Shown here: positions 1-8,430 of the stretch, in pieces
Position numbering within the stretch: position 1 is the first letter of the stretch
Layout: each line of letters opens with the position of its first letter
Source of the DNA: Chitinophagaceae bacterium
GTDB lineage: Bacteria; Bacteroidota; Bacteroidia; Chitinophagales; Chitinophagaceae
Direction of reading: 5' to 3'
Length of the DNA: 64,000 nt
NCBI GenBank assembly: GCA_023957155.1
Contig: JAMLHK010000005.1
Span: 1-64,000, forward strand
Notes under the pieces: generated by a model
The model's input: only the letters and a program-made list of their open reading frames with translations
Databases searched by the model: none
What the model was told of the DNA's origin: nothing
Position numbers and translations under genes: made by a program

Positions 1-153
1 GACGGGTTATAAACCCAAAAATCGAAAACTGTCAGATCAAATATTAGCAACTACATTTTATCCTATATTGACGATAAGATAGAACTTGAAACAACTATCT
101 TAAACCTATTCACCAAACAAAAACAACACCTTTTGCAAAATATGTTTATATAA
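1..153 (+). pseudogene. 3' remnant of a second type I hsdS gene (partial at window edge)
   Basis: The frame ending at the TAA at 151-153 encodes an HsdS-type distal conserved region (LSYIDDKIELE, then a coiled-coil-like stretch, ending LLQNMFI). The same seven residues end the complete hsdS gene on the opposite strand. That frame is closed by a TAA at 10-12. A different frame just upstream reads PKIENCQIKY before its own stop, which resembles the segment that normally precedes this helix in HsdS. I infer a decayed or frameshifted specificity gene continuing to the left of the window. It converges tail to tail on hsdS, and the two stop codons overlap. It could be a spare specificity cassette; sequence to the left is needed to tell. 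Confidence 0.5.
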
Positions 154-165
154 ACATATTTTGCA
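134..165. repeat. 32-bp perfect palindrome at the convergent hsdS ends
   Basis: Positions 134-165 are a perfect inverted repeat centred between 149 and 150. Each arm encodes the last residues (QNMFI plus stop) of one of the two converging hsdS reading frames. It may simply reflect two related gene ends meeting, or act as a bidirectional transcription stop. No T-run follows the arms beyond the AT-rich context. Confidence 0.85.
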
Positions 166-1369
166 GTAAATACCTTTTCTGATTTTCGTATTGCTGTAGT
201 ATTTTCTTTTCTGTTTCTATTTTTTTATCTATGGAAGAAAGGAGGCGGTTAATTTTTTGTTGTTCAGGAATTGAAGGAAGCATAATTTTAATTTTTCCTA
301 ATTCTGTTTGATTTATACTGGCTTGATTAACTGCTTGATTGCATATTGACCTAAAATGGTTTCTTTGTTTAGAAGTATTTAAAGCATAAAAAAGAAATAG
401 CGGAGAAATACTTCTTAAACTTCTTAGTCTTAATAAATTCATTCCATGATATAATTCTAAATCGTCTTTAGCAATAGCTGTCTTCCCAATATGGGAAACG
501 CTATTAATGTTGCTGAACAAAACATCTCCTTTGGTAATTTTATATTCTGAAATATCCAAATCAGTATCAACAAAACCAACCTTATCAATGTTTATAATCC
601 CATTGCTGATTGTTTCTATTCTCGTCACTTTATATCCGTTACTATTGTTTTGGTCCTGACTTAATCCGCTTGATATTTTTATGATTTCTCGCAACACCTT
701 CTCTTTCCAGGCTGGAAAGTCATTTCCATTCTCATCTTTAAATAGTATTTGCTGCTTAAATAATTGCTCACTAAAGCCTTGCATTAAGGTTTGCAATTGT
801 GCAATTATTTTGTTTTGGGTTTGGATTCTTTCGTCAATTATAAAAAGGAAGCTTGCGATTTTTTCCTGTTCTTCTAATAATGGGGCAAGTACTTCATAGT
901 TCAAAAATGTTGTTTTATTAATAATTGGAACTGCTTGTTCTGTAGATAGCATTTTAATTTTGGCAGAATGAAACTCTAACAATGAAAAAACAAAATCATC
1001 ATTGTTGCCAATTGGAACAACAGAATTTATTTGTTGATTCGTAATGCAATCAATTGCTGCTTGGGCAATTTTACCAATTGTAGAACCAATGCAAACAAAC
1101 AATAGACTTCCTTTCCTTATTTTTCTTCCTTTTTTAAATCCTTTTTCAGTCAAGGTTGTTTTTGTTCGATATATAAATCTATCACTTTGAATATCGGCAG
1201 GCGAAACAAACAAATACTCTCCATCATAAAAGGATTCATCATTAGTTGGCGGTGTTGAACCTGTTATTACTTCTCCTATCTCCCCCAACTTCTTCCTTTC
1301 CCACTCCCCCTCAAACCCCTTAAATCTCAAATTTGGAACATTCTTGTTATTTTGTTTTTTCTTCTGCAT
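146..1369 (-). CDS. hsdS: Type I restriction-modification specificity subunit HsdS
   Basis: HsdS sets the DNA target of the type I complex by pairing two target-recognition domains with HsdM and HsdR. The 407-residue length is normal. The first recognition domain lies at about residues 14-165. The central conserved helix follows at about 165-205 (LEEQEKIASFL, then ERIQTQNKIIAQLQTLMQ). The second recognition domain is at about 215-365 and the distal helix at about 365-407 (SIPEQQKINRLLSSIDKKIE, ending LLQNMFI). It is the last gene of the minus-strand hsd operon, 131 bp after dinD. Its stop overlaps that of the convergent hsdS remnant. Both recognition domains look intact, so it is probably the active specificity gene. 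Confidence 0.95.
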   Translation of the reverse strand: MQKKKQNNKNVPNLRFKGFEGEWERKKLGEIGEVITGSTPPTNDESFYDGEYLFVSPADIQSDRFIYRTKTTLTEKGFKKGRKIRKGSLLFVCIGSTIGKIAQAAIDCITNQQINSVVPIGNNDDFVFSLLEFHSAKIKMLSTEQAVPIINKTTFLNYEVLAPLLEEQEKIASFLFIIDERIQTQNKIIAQLQTLMQGFSEQLFKQQILFKDENGNDFPAWKEKVLREIIKISSGLSQDQNNSNGYKVTRIETISNGIINIDKVGFVDTDLDISEYKITKGDVLFSNINSVSHIGKTAIAKDDLELYHGMNLLRLRSLRSISPLFLFYALNTSKQRNHFRSICNQAVNQASINQTELGKIKIMLPSIPEQQKINRLLSSIDKKIETEKKILQQYENQKRYLLQNMFI

Positions 1370-1428
1370 CTCGGCTATTAATTTTCTTTGCTATCAGCAT
1401 TAAGGATTTTGTCTTCTATTATTTTGCT

Positions 1429-1462
1429 ACCATCCCGTTGGTTTCAACGAAATGGTTTTTTA
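1429..1462. repeat. Hairpin between dinD and hsdS
   Basis: ACCAT (1429-1433) and ATGGT (1452-1456) pair around an inner GTTG/CAAC stem, followed by a T-run on the plus strand. It resembles a rho-independent terminator reading rightwards, but both neighbours are on the minus strand. It is more likely an interspersed imperfect palindrome or an RNA-processing hairpin within the hsd transcript. Confidence 0.35.
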
Positions 1463-1500
1463 TTCTAACCCCATCCCTCCAATATTATAATGAGATTGTT

Positions 1501-2337
1501 TTATTTTTTCTTTTTATTTCCTTTCAGCAGCTTTTTCTCATCGCCGTCTAATTTGCGTTGCAGCTTTTTTACATCTTCGGCAGGTGGCAGATTCTCGGGC
1601 ACAATACCACGCTGGGTGAGCATATTCCGCACCGCAAGGTTGTTATCAATGTGTTCCTTTTCAATTTTGTCTTGCCCTTTGAGGCCTTTATTTTGCACAT
1701 TTAACCCGGTCATTTCGGCAGCAAGATCTTTGGCTTTAATGCTGATGGTAGGTAAAAAGTCGGCAACAGGGCGGCTATCGGGTATGCCCATTTTCTTTTT
1801 CAGCATTTGTGTATTCAGCCGAAATAAGGCCTGGTCACCTTTGCTCCTGATTATTGCAAACCCCTGGCTATCCACTCCTCTTTCGTACAAAATGCCGGAA
1901 AGTTGTTTTTCAGTATGACTTAGCTTTTCCCTTGCTTTTACCCGCTCATATTCTAACAGCCTTTGCTCAACCAATTCTGCCCGGCGGGTTTGCACGGCAA
2001 AGTAATTTTGGGCAAATGCTATTTCCTCTTTACGGCTATCGCCATTTTGGGCAATAAGGTAACAGGCATAACGGGTAAGTAAAATATCATCTATTTCTTT
2101 TTCAGCACTTTTTGGCATAGGTATCGTTTTCCTGACGTCAGGAAAATGATAGGCAATTTCCTCTCCGGCATTTGTAGCAGCGTATTTTGCCTTTTGAACT
2201 ACTTTCTCAAAATTTTCCCATTTGCTATATCCCAGCAAGGTTTGCAATTCTCTTGCACTCCAACATTCTACACCTTCCAACTCGGATGCAGCAGATTCAA
2301 ATTGTTCAAAAAGTCGTTTTATTTCTTCCGATTTCAT
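1501..2337 (-). CDS. dinD: DNA-damage-inducible protein D (DinD family)
   Basis: This is a 278-residue DinD-family protein with a Bro-N-like start (ELEGVECWSARELQTLLGY) and the family core (HFPDVRKTIPMPKSAEKEI, then ILLTRYACYLIAQNGD and FAVQTRRAELVEQRL). E. coli DinD belongs to the LexA regulon and is reported to inhibit RecA-driven strand exchange. Family members often sit inside type I restriction loci, as here between hsdM and hsdS. The C-terminus is very lysine-rich. A 28-bp near-palindrome at 2123-2150 encodes the FPDVRK part and recurs in the neighbouring rhuM-like gene. A role in restraining repair while restriction is active is inference. Confidence 0.9.
   Translation of the reverse strand: MKSEEIKRLFEQFESAASELEGVECWSARELQTLLGYSKWENFEKVVQKAKYAATNAGEEIAYHFPDVRKTIPMPKSAEKEIDDILLTRYACYLIAQNGDSRKEEIAFAQNYFAVQTRRAELVEQRLLEYERVKAREKLSHTEKQLSGILYERGVDSQGFAIIRSKGDQALFRLNTQMLKKKMGIPDSRPVADFLPTISIKAKDLAAEMTGLNVQNKGLKGQDKIEKEHIDNNLAVRNMLTQRGIVPENLPPAEDVKKLQRKLDGDEKKLLKGNKKKK
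2122..2151. repeat. Palindromic 30-bp repeat, copy 1 (inside dinD)
   Basis: The core TTTTCCTGACGTCAGGAAAA (2127-2146) is a perfect 20-bp palindrome. The 30-bp unit matches 2530-2559 at 27 of 30 positions. Here it encodes YHFPDVRKTI, normal for DinD, so this copy may be the ancestral one. Confidence 0.8.
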
Positions 2338-2479
2338 AGCTCACTATTTTAATCTATTTATTTTTTGACACCATTTCGAGAAGTTGCCTGAAAGTTTTTA
2401 TTTTAAAATCAATAATGGTAACAATAACAAGTTATAAAATAATTTCTGTCGCCTGTGGCTTATTTGCCAGGTTAAGCTG

Positions 2480-2812
2480 TTAAACCCTAAAATTGTTTTT
2501 GCCTATTTCAATTGCCTTGTTCATTGTTTTATCGTTTTCCTGACCTCGGGAAAACGATACATGGTTTTGATAATAATGTATAATTTTCCCATCAGCGGCA
2601 GTAGTTAAGTATTCCTTAATAACTGATTTTTCATTTAATTCATTGTCATTCATTATGTTAGATATGTGCATGCTGATATTCGGAACAGAGGTGTCAAAAA
2701 GCTCCGCCAGTTGCTGCTGGTTCATCCATACAGAACCATCCCTGGCATATAATGAAACCGTTGCTTTGCCATCCTGTGTTTTATAAATGATTATGTTTTG
2801 TTTGTCTTTCAT
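2480..2812 (-). pseudogene. Truncated RhuM/virulence-protein family gene
   Basis: The first 80 or so residues look like the N-terminal helix-turn-helix part of RhuM-family proteins (MNQQQLAELFDTSVPNISMHI, ADGKIIHYY). That family is usually over 300 residues and commonly travels with type I restriction genes. This product stops at 110 residues, and its tail is unlike RhuM. The nucleotides encoding the tail match part of dinD at 27 of 30 positions, but read in a different frame; the dinD-like frame gives YRFPEVRKTIK. I infer a deletion or recombination that fused a rhuM start to a dinD-like fragment. It may still make a small DNA-binding protein. It lies 9 bp after hsdM and 142 bp before dinD. 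Confidence 0.65.
2530..2559. repeat. Palindromic 30-bp repeat, copy 2 (inside the rhuM remnant)
   Basis: It matches 2122-2151 at 27 of 30 positions and is itself an imperfect palindrome, with 10-bp outer arms at 2531-2540 and 2549-2558. It is out of frame relative to dinD. Either it is a dinD fragment or a small mobile palindrome. Confidence 0.75.
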
Positions 2813-2821
2813 AGTAATAAA

Positions 2822-4423
2822 TTAATCCATCAATCCCAGTTCCTTCAAGTACCCTTCAATCTGTTTATCCAGATCACTGCGTTTGGCTTCTAATGTTTTT
2901 ATTTCTTTCATCACCGCCTGTATATCAATTTCTTCTTCCTCCTTAAAATTGTTGACATAGCGGGGAATATTGAGGTTGTAATCATTATCGGCAATTTCCT
3001 GTAAAGGCGCACGATGGCTATACTTTTCTACCTCCTTTCTATTTTGGTAAGTGTCAATGATTTTTTCAATATGTGCTTCGTTCAGCTTGTTTTGCCTTTT
3101 GTCTTTTTCAAAATGTTCGCTGGCGTTGATGAAAAGTACATCGTCAAACTTCTTGCATTTTTTCAGTACCAGGATACAAACAGGGATGCCGGTAGAGAAA
3201 AACAGGTTGGCAGGCAATCCTATTACCGCATCAATATTATTGTCTTTTAACAGCTTGGTACGGATGCGTTGTTCTGCGCCGCCACGAAACAAAACACCAT
3301 GCGGTAAAATAATTGCCATCGTTCCTTCCTTGCCTAAGAAATGAAACCCATGCAATAAAAAAGCAAAATCCGCCGCAGATTTAGGCGCCAACCCATAGCT
3401 TTTAAACCGGAAATCTTCTCCCATTGCTTCTGACGGCTCCCAGCGATAGCTGAACGGGGGATTGGCTACAATAGCATCAAATTCCATTTTTTTAGCCGGG
3501 TTCATTTCGTTAAGTATATCCCAATCGTTCAGCAAGGAATCTCCATGGTGAATGTCAAACTCGGTATCCTTTAAACCATGCAGCAGCATATTCATACGGG
3601 AAAGGTTGTAGGTAGTAATATTTTTTTCCTGCCCGTATATTTTTCCTATGCCGTGTGCGCCCATTTGCCTGCGTACATTCAACAAAAGCGAACCTGAGCC
3701 ACAGGCGAAATCCAACACCTTATCCAGTTTTTTCTTTTTTCCCAAAGAAGGATCCTGGCTGTCTAATGTTACAATTTCTGAAAGAATGGTGGATATCTGC
3801 TGCGGAGTATAGAACTCTCCCGCCTTTTTGCCGGAACCTGCGGCAAACTGACCTATCAGGTATTCGTAAGCATCGCCCAGTATATCGGTGTTGGTAGAAA
3901 ACTTAGCAATGCCTTCAGCTATTTTTTGAATGATGGTACACAGTCTTTTGTTCCGTTCCGGGTAGCCTCTGCCAAGCTTATCCGAATCAAGGTTGATTTC
4001 GGAGAACAGCCCCTGGAAGCTGCTTTCAAAAGACTGGTTCTCTATATACTTAAACCCTTTTTGAAGCGTGTGTAACAGTTCATCGTTTTGTGTACGTGCC
4101 AGTTCTGCAATATTGCTCCACAAATATTTCGGCTCTATTACGTAATGCACTTTGCGGCGCATTTGCTTTTCAAAGTCTTCTATATCTGCCTTATTAGCTT
4201 TGTACCACACTGATAAAGGTGGACGTTTATTATCTTTCTCCAATACAGGATAATCTGCACCCAGTTCTTTTTTGGCTGCCGCCTCATAGTTATCGCTCAG
4301 GTACCGTAAAAAGAGAAAAGATAGCATATAATCCCTAAAATCATCTGCATTCATTGCCCCCCGTAAGTCGTCAGCTATTGCCCAAAGTGTTTTACCGAGT
4401 TGTTGTTGTTCTATTGCTGTCAT
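2822..4423 (-). CDS. hsdM: Type I restriction-modification DNA methyltransferase HsdM
   Basis: HsdM methylates adenine N6 in the target and forms the M2S core with HsdS. The 533-residue protein has the N-terminal helical domain of the family (residues about 8-130). The SAM-binding motif DFACGSG lies at about 238-244 and the N6-adenine catalytic motif NPPF at about 321-324. The C-terminal helical region after residue 480 normally contacts HsdS. The start is the ATG at 4423, and repeat copy A begins within 2 bp upstream. No damage is visible. It follows hsdR in the transcript, with the GxxExxY gene between. Confidence 0.96.
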   Translation of the reverse strand: MTAIEQQQLGKTLWAIADDLRGAMNADDFRDYMLSFLFLRYLSDNYEAAAKKELGADYPVLEKDNKRPPLSVWYKANKADIEDFEKQMRRKVHYVIEPKYLWSNIAELARTQNDELLHTLQKGFKYIENQSFESSFQGLFSEINLDSDKLGRGYPERNKRLCTIIQKIAEGIAKFSTNTDILGDAYEYLIGQFAAGSGKKAGEFYTPQQISTILSEIVTLDSQDPSLGKKKKLDKVLDFACGSGSLLLNVRRQMGAHGIGKIYGQEKNITTYNLSRMNMLLHGLKDTEFDIHHGDSLLNDWDILNEMNPAKKMEFDAIVANPPFSYRWEPSEAMGEDFRFKSYGLAPKSAADFAFLLHGFHFLGKEGTMAIILPHGVLFRGGAEQRIRTKLLKDNNIDAVIGLPANLFFSTGIPVCILVLKKCKKFDDVLFINASEHFEKDKRQNKLNEAHIEKIIDTYQNRKEVEKYSHRAPLQEIADNDYNLNIPRYVNNFKEEEEIDIQAVMKEIKTLEAKRSDLDKQIEGYLKELGLMD

Positions 4424-4424
4424 T

Positions 4425-4553
4425 GTCTGAACTGTGATTTATTTGATTTAAGGATCACTCTGATATTGCCTGCTCTATGATTCATTTAAATTGTTGTGAT
4501 TAATATAACAAAATCACAGCAATCATTTAATCACAAAGATCATAGTTCAGACA
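4425..4553. repeat. Inverted repeat pair (copies A and B) between hsdM and the GxxExxY gene
   Basis: Copy A starts GTCTGAACTGTGATT at 4425-4439 on the plus strand. Copy B is the same motif on the minus strand, starting at 4553 and reading left (GTCTGAACTATGATC). About the first 30 nt of each agree at most positions. TGATT-like words recur through the 129-bp gap, which carries no other gene. Copy B contains the stop codon of the GxxExxY gene. Confidence 0.75.
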
Positions 4554-4963
4554 TTAGGGTTACCCTGATTTTTTTGTTTAAATTTTTTGTTGGCTACTCT
4601 TTTAAATTGAAGGCTTTTTGCCCCGAAATTGATAAGCAACCCTATTTCCAGGTCATACGCTTCAAGATAATTGATTGCCTGTGCTAAATGAACATCTTCC
4701 AATACAGTAATGGCTTTGAGCTCAACCGATACAACTCCTTCTACTAAAAAGTCAACTCTCCTCGTACCTATTTGCTCGTGTTTATAATAAACAGGCATTT
4801 CGTGTTCGCGACTAAATGATAAGCCCGCATCTTTCATTTCTATTTCTAATGCTCTTTGATAAATCACTTCCTGAAACCCATTACCCAATGCGGAATGAAC
4901 TTTCATAGCACAACCGATAATTTTTGAGGTTAGCTCAGAATATTTATGCTCTTCTTTAATCAT
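4547..4963 (-). CDS. GxxExxY-family protein (PD-(D/E)XK-like)
   Basis: This 138-residue protein carries the family signature G29-F-Q-E32-V-I-Y35. It also has a probable PD-(D/E)XK nuclease-fold core: D71 in RRVDFLV, then E81 and K83 in VELKAI. Biochemical function in this family is not settled; Bacteroidota carry many copies. It interrupts the usual hsdR-hsdM order and is bounded by copies of a GTCTGAAC repeat whose TGA supplies its own stop and that of hsdR. That arrangement suggests it arrived as a compact cassette. A nuclease-like role in defence is inference. Confidence 0.85.
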   Translation of the reverse strand: MIKEEHKYSELTSKIIGCAMKVHSALGNGFQEVIYQRALEIEMKDAGLSFSREHEMPVYYKHEQIGTRRVDFLVEGVVSVELKAITVLEDVHLAQAINYLEAYDLEIGLLINFGAKSLQFKRVANKKFKQKNQGNPNV

Positions 4964-4984
4964 AGTCTGTCATTCAATCATCAA

Positions 4985-4999
4985 AATCACGGTTCAGAC
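4985..4999 (-). repeat. GTCTGAAC repeat, copy C (right boundary)
   Basis: AATCACGGTTCAGAC here is the inverted complement of copy A (4425-4439) at 14 of 15 positions. Its TGA is the stop codon of hsdR. With copy A it bounds a 575-bp segment like terminal inverted repeats. Confidence 0.75.
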
Positions 5000-7963
5000 A
5001 TCATATGCTTTCAACCCTGATATCTCCTCTCCCTGCGCTAATTTTTTTAATTGCGGTATCAGGTCTTGCATTAAAGCCAGTTCTTTTTTGCTGCGGTCTT
5101 TCCAGCCTAATTGCAACGGCTCTAATAGCTCGCTTAATTTTTCACCGTCAAATATCATCCTGTTTAATATGCCGTTCACAAAACTTTTCAGCGCGGCAGC
5201 CTGCAAGCCGTGCTTATGAGCAATAGCAGCAAGCTCTTGCGCATGTTTTTCTTCTTTAAAAGTTTCGTAGCCTTCCCGTATTTCGGTTTCGGTAAGGCCT
5301 TTGCCTGTTTCAAGGTTATTGATATAGGCTACTATATCGTCTCTTTCTTCCATCAGGTTGGCGCTGGCGCTGAGCAGCTTTATGAGTTGCTCTTTTGTCA
5401 TCTTTTGCTTGGTCGGTTTGCTTTGGGTGTAGCGGGCAATCAACGCCATAATATAATCGTAATCCACCAGGGCAGAAGCAAAAAGCACAAATTCAAAATC
5501 TAATTGCTGCACAGGATCTTCACCATCGCCATCTCCGTTTTGTTTTTCTTTCAGGCGTTTGGCTGTTTCCAGGTATGCTGCCTGGAATGAACGTAACTGT
5601 TCCTGTGGTAACAGTTGTTCTATTTTTTTCTCACTTTCCGTGTCGAGGTCGGTATATTGGTCAAGTTGCGTTTTCAGCCGCTGTACTTCCTTAAAGTGGT
5701 TAATAAATTCTGCACGGGCGGCATCACCTTTCAGGTTGTTTACTTCTTCAGGCTTGCAATCGAGATCGTGATTCCGCATAAATTTACCCAGGGCTTCCAC
5801 TGCCTTTTCGTATTTGGCAACTACCACCGGTGCGGCATCCATCAGCCATATTTCTTTAGCTCTGCCGGTATCTTCGCCGCTGAACAGCGCGATGGCTTCA
5901 TCCACCGAAGCCTGTTGCCTGCGAAAATCCAAAACATTACCATAAGGCTTGCTGTCGTTCAGTACCCGGTTAGTACGTGAGAAAGCCTGTATTAATCCAT
6001 GATACTTTAAATTTTTATCTACATACAAAGTATTAAGATACTTGGAATCGAAACCCGTAAGCAGCATATCCACGACTATCATCACATCTATTTTGTTTTT
6101 ATGTGCGTAGTCGGTATTGCTGTATTTATGGTCTTTAATGCGTTTTTGCACGTCCTGGTAATACAGGTCAAACTCATTTATGCTATGGTTGGTACCGTAT
6201 TGTTCATTGTAGTCATTGATAATAGTGTGCAGCGCAGTCTTTTTTTCATCAGGCGCCACTTCGTTATCGGCTTTTTCCTGTGGTAGGTCTTCCTGTATTT
6301 GCTGTACATCTTTATTACCCTCGGCGGGCGGGGAGAATACGCAGGCAATATTTAGCGGTTGAAAGGTTTCGTCTTTATCTTTCCTTTCTTTTTGTCTTTC
6401 TTTAAACAGGTTATAGTATTCAATGGCTTCATTGATGGAAGCTGTTGCCAGCACGGCATTAAAGCGACGGGAATTGGTTGCGGCATCGTGTTTATTTAAT
6501 ATAGCTTCTACCACAGCAATACGATGAGCGCTGCTTCCAATATTTACTTTTCCGTCCGGTTTGAAATAGTCCACATGAAAGCGCAGCACATTGTGGTCGT
6601 CAATGGCGTGGGTAATGGTGTAAGCGTGCAGTTGTTTTTGAAAAATATCATTGGTGGTTTTATAGGAGCCTGCGGTACCGTCTATTTGCTGATAGTTTGC
6701 ATTGGCTTCAAAAATAGGCGTACCTGTAAAGCCAAACAATTGTGCATTGGGAAAAAATTCTTTGATGGCCTTATGGTTTTCACCAAACTGTGAGCGGTGA
6801 CATTCATCAAAGATGAACACCAGTCGCTTTTGACTAAGCGGCTGCAGTTGTTCTTTATAGTTCCTTTTATTGGCAGGGTCGAGCGCCAAGCCTAATTTCT
6901 GGATGGTGGTAACAATTACTTTATCGGCATAATCTTCCGATAACATACGGCGCACCAGCGTTTCGGTATTTGTATTTTCTTCTACACTTCCTTCCTGGAA
7001 TTTGTTAAATTCTTCACGGGTTTGGCGGTCGAGATCTTTGCGGTCAACAACGAACAGGCACTTTTCAATTTCGGAGTTGTCTTTTAACAGCGTAGATGCT
7101 TTAAAAGAAGTAAGTGTTTTACCGCTGCCGGTAGTGTGCCAGATATAGCCATTGCCCCTGTTTTGTTCAATACACTTTGTAATGGCTTCCACAGCGTATA
7201 TCTGGTACGGGCGCATCACCATCAGCTTTTGCTCGCTTTCTACCAGCACCATGTAGCGGCTTATCATTTCGCCCAGCTTGCATTTGGCTAAAAACTTTTC
7301 TGAAAAATCGTTAAGGTTGGGAATTTTTTTGTTGTTTTCGTCTGCCCATTGATACACGGGTAGAAATTGTTCATCGGCATTAAAAGCAAAATGCTGGCTG
7401 CGGTTATTGGCAAAATAATACGTATTGCTACGGTTGCTTACAATAAAGAGCTGCATAAAGCAAAGCAGCGAATTGGTATAGCCATTGCCGGGGTCGCTTT
7501 TGTAGTCAATGATTTGTTGCATGGCGCGGCGCGGGCTTACTTCCAGCGTTTTCAATTCAATTTGCACTACGGGTACGCCGTTTATCAATAGTATTACGTC
7601 ATAGCGATGGTTACTGTTTTGGGTATTCATCCGCAATTGGTTGACGACCTCAAAATCGTTCTTGCACCAGTCTTTGATGTTGACAAGTGTATATTGCAGT
7701 GGTGTGCCGTCTTCACGCATAAACGTATTGCGCTGGCGTAAAGTTTTGGAAGCCGCGAATACATCGGGGTTGATGATCTCGTCCCGCAGGCGGGCAAATT
7801 CCGCATCGGATAGGTTGACACGGTTCAGCGCTTCAAATTTCTTCCTGAAATTTTCCTCCAGCGCCCTGCGGTCACGAATATCCTGCCGGACAGTATATTT
7901 AAGATCGCGAAGTTTTTGTACGAAGCCGTATTCGATTTGCGATTCATTTACTATTGAACTCAT
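4994..7963 (-). CDS. hsdR: Type I restriction enzyme endonuclease/translocase subunit HsdR
   Basis: HsdR pumps DNA using ATP and cleaves it when the complex meets an unmethylated site. Numbering is from the ATG at 7963; the frame opens two codons earlier with TTG, but the ATG giving MSSIVNESQIEYGF fits family starts better. The N-terminal PD-(D/E)XK nuclease shows D122, E136 and K138 (RYDVILLINGVPVVQIELK). The Walker A motif TGSGKT is at about 279-284 and the DEAD-box form DECH at about 386-389. The second RecA-like lobe has the MLLTGFDSKYLNTLY and FSRTNRV motifs. At 989 residues it is full length and appears intact. It is transcribed after the XRE gene. Confidence 0.96.
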   Translation of the reverse strand: MSSIVNESQIEYGFVQKLRDLKYTVRQDIRDRRALEENFRKKFEALNRVNLSDAEFARLRDEIINPDVFAASKTLRQRNTFMREDGTPLQYTLVNIKDWCKNDFEVVNQLRMNTQNSNHRYDVILLINGVPVVQIELKTLEVSPRRAMQQIIDYKSDPGNGYTNSLLCFMQLFIVSNRSNTYYFANNRSQHFAFNADEQFLPVYQWADENNKKIPNLNDFSEKFLAKCKLGEMISRYMVLVESEQKLMVMRPYQIYAVEAITKCIEQNRGNGYIWHTTGSGKTLTSFKASTLLKDNSEIEKCLFVVDRKDLDRQTREEFNKFQEGSVEENTNTETLVRRMLSEDYADKVIVTTIQKLGLALDPANKRNYKEQLQPLSQKRLVFIFDECHRSQFGENHKAIKEFFPNAQLFGFTGTPIFEANANYQQIDGTAGSYKTTNDIFQKQLHAYTITHAIDDHNVLRFHVDYFKPDGKVNIGSSAHRIAVVEAILNKHDAATNSRRFNAVLATASINEAIEYYNLFKERQKERKDKDETFQPLNIACVFSPPAEGNKDVQQIQEDLPQEKADNEVAPDEKKTALHTIINDYNEQYGTNHSINEFDLYYQDVQKRIKDHKYSNTDYAHKNKIDVMIVVDMLLTGFDSKYLNTLYVDKNLKYHGLIQAFSRTNRVLNDSKPYGNVLDFRRQQASVDEAIALFSGEDTGRAKEIWLMDAAPVVVAKYEKAVEALGKFMRNHDLDCKPEEVNNLKGDAARAEFINHFKEVQRLKTQLDQYTDLDTESEKKIEQLLPQEQLRSFQAAYLETAKRLKEKQNGDGDGEDPVQQLDFEFVLFASALVDYDYIMALIARYTQSKPTKQKMTKEQLIKLLSASANLMEERDDIVAYINNLETGKGLTETEIREGYETFKEEKHAQELAAIAHKHGLQAAALKSFVNGILNRMIFDGEKLSELLEPLQLGWKDRSKKELALMQDLIPQLKKLAQGEEISGLKAYDV

Positions 7964-8048
7964 AATCAATGTTAAGCTTTTCCCGGTATTTAGTTGAGAT
8001 TCGGTGTTTATGTAATTTTATTTATTTGAGTATACCAAACATTCTATT

Positions 8049-8258
8049 TTACTTCCTCACCAGCAACTCACTCACATCCACCTCCAGCACCTCCGCAATT
8101 TTAAACAGTGTTTCAACCGTTGGCTGATTTCTATTAGTACACCATTTTGAAACAGCCGTAGTACTTACACCCAGCTTTTCTGCAAGCCATATATTGGTTT
8201 TCTCTTTTTCCAATAAAGCAATTTTGATCCTGTTGTATTTCTTTCGGGATGTTACCAT
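8049..8258 (-). CDS. XRE-family helix-turn-helix regulator
   Basis: A 69-residue protein made almost entirely of one Cro/C1-type helix-turn-helix (IWLAEKLGVSTTAVSKWC, then PTVETLFKIAEVLEV). I chose the ATG at 8258 over the TTG at 8267. It is 85 bp upstream of hsdR on the same strand. Small XRE proteins in this position often act as controller proteins for restriction genes, so autoregulation of the hsd operon is likely but inferred. The AT-rich 8259-8430 region upstream would hold its promoter. Confidence 0.85.
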   Translation of the reverse strand: MVTSRKKYNRIKIALLEKEKTNIWLAEKLGVSTTAVSKWCTNRNQPTVETLFKIAEVLEVDVSELLVRK

Positions 8259-8430
8259 TATAGGCAATAAATAGAAAAAGAATTAGAATTGGAAATTTCA
8301 ATAAAATACAATAATTTCAAATTACTTTTATAGATTTTAAATTATTTTATAGTAATTTTAATTGATAATTAGTGAACTAAAATATATTGACAGTTCATAA
8401 AAACTTATAGATTTACGAATATTACAATAA

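Noticed and set aside
134..165. Invertible switch between the two hsdS ends
   Set aside because: The arms are adjacent, so recombination between them would invert nothing; the coding sequences upstream are not identical.
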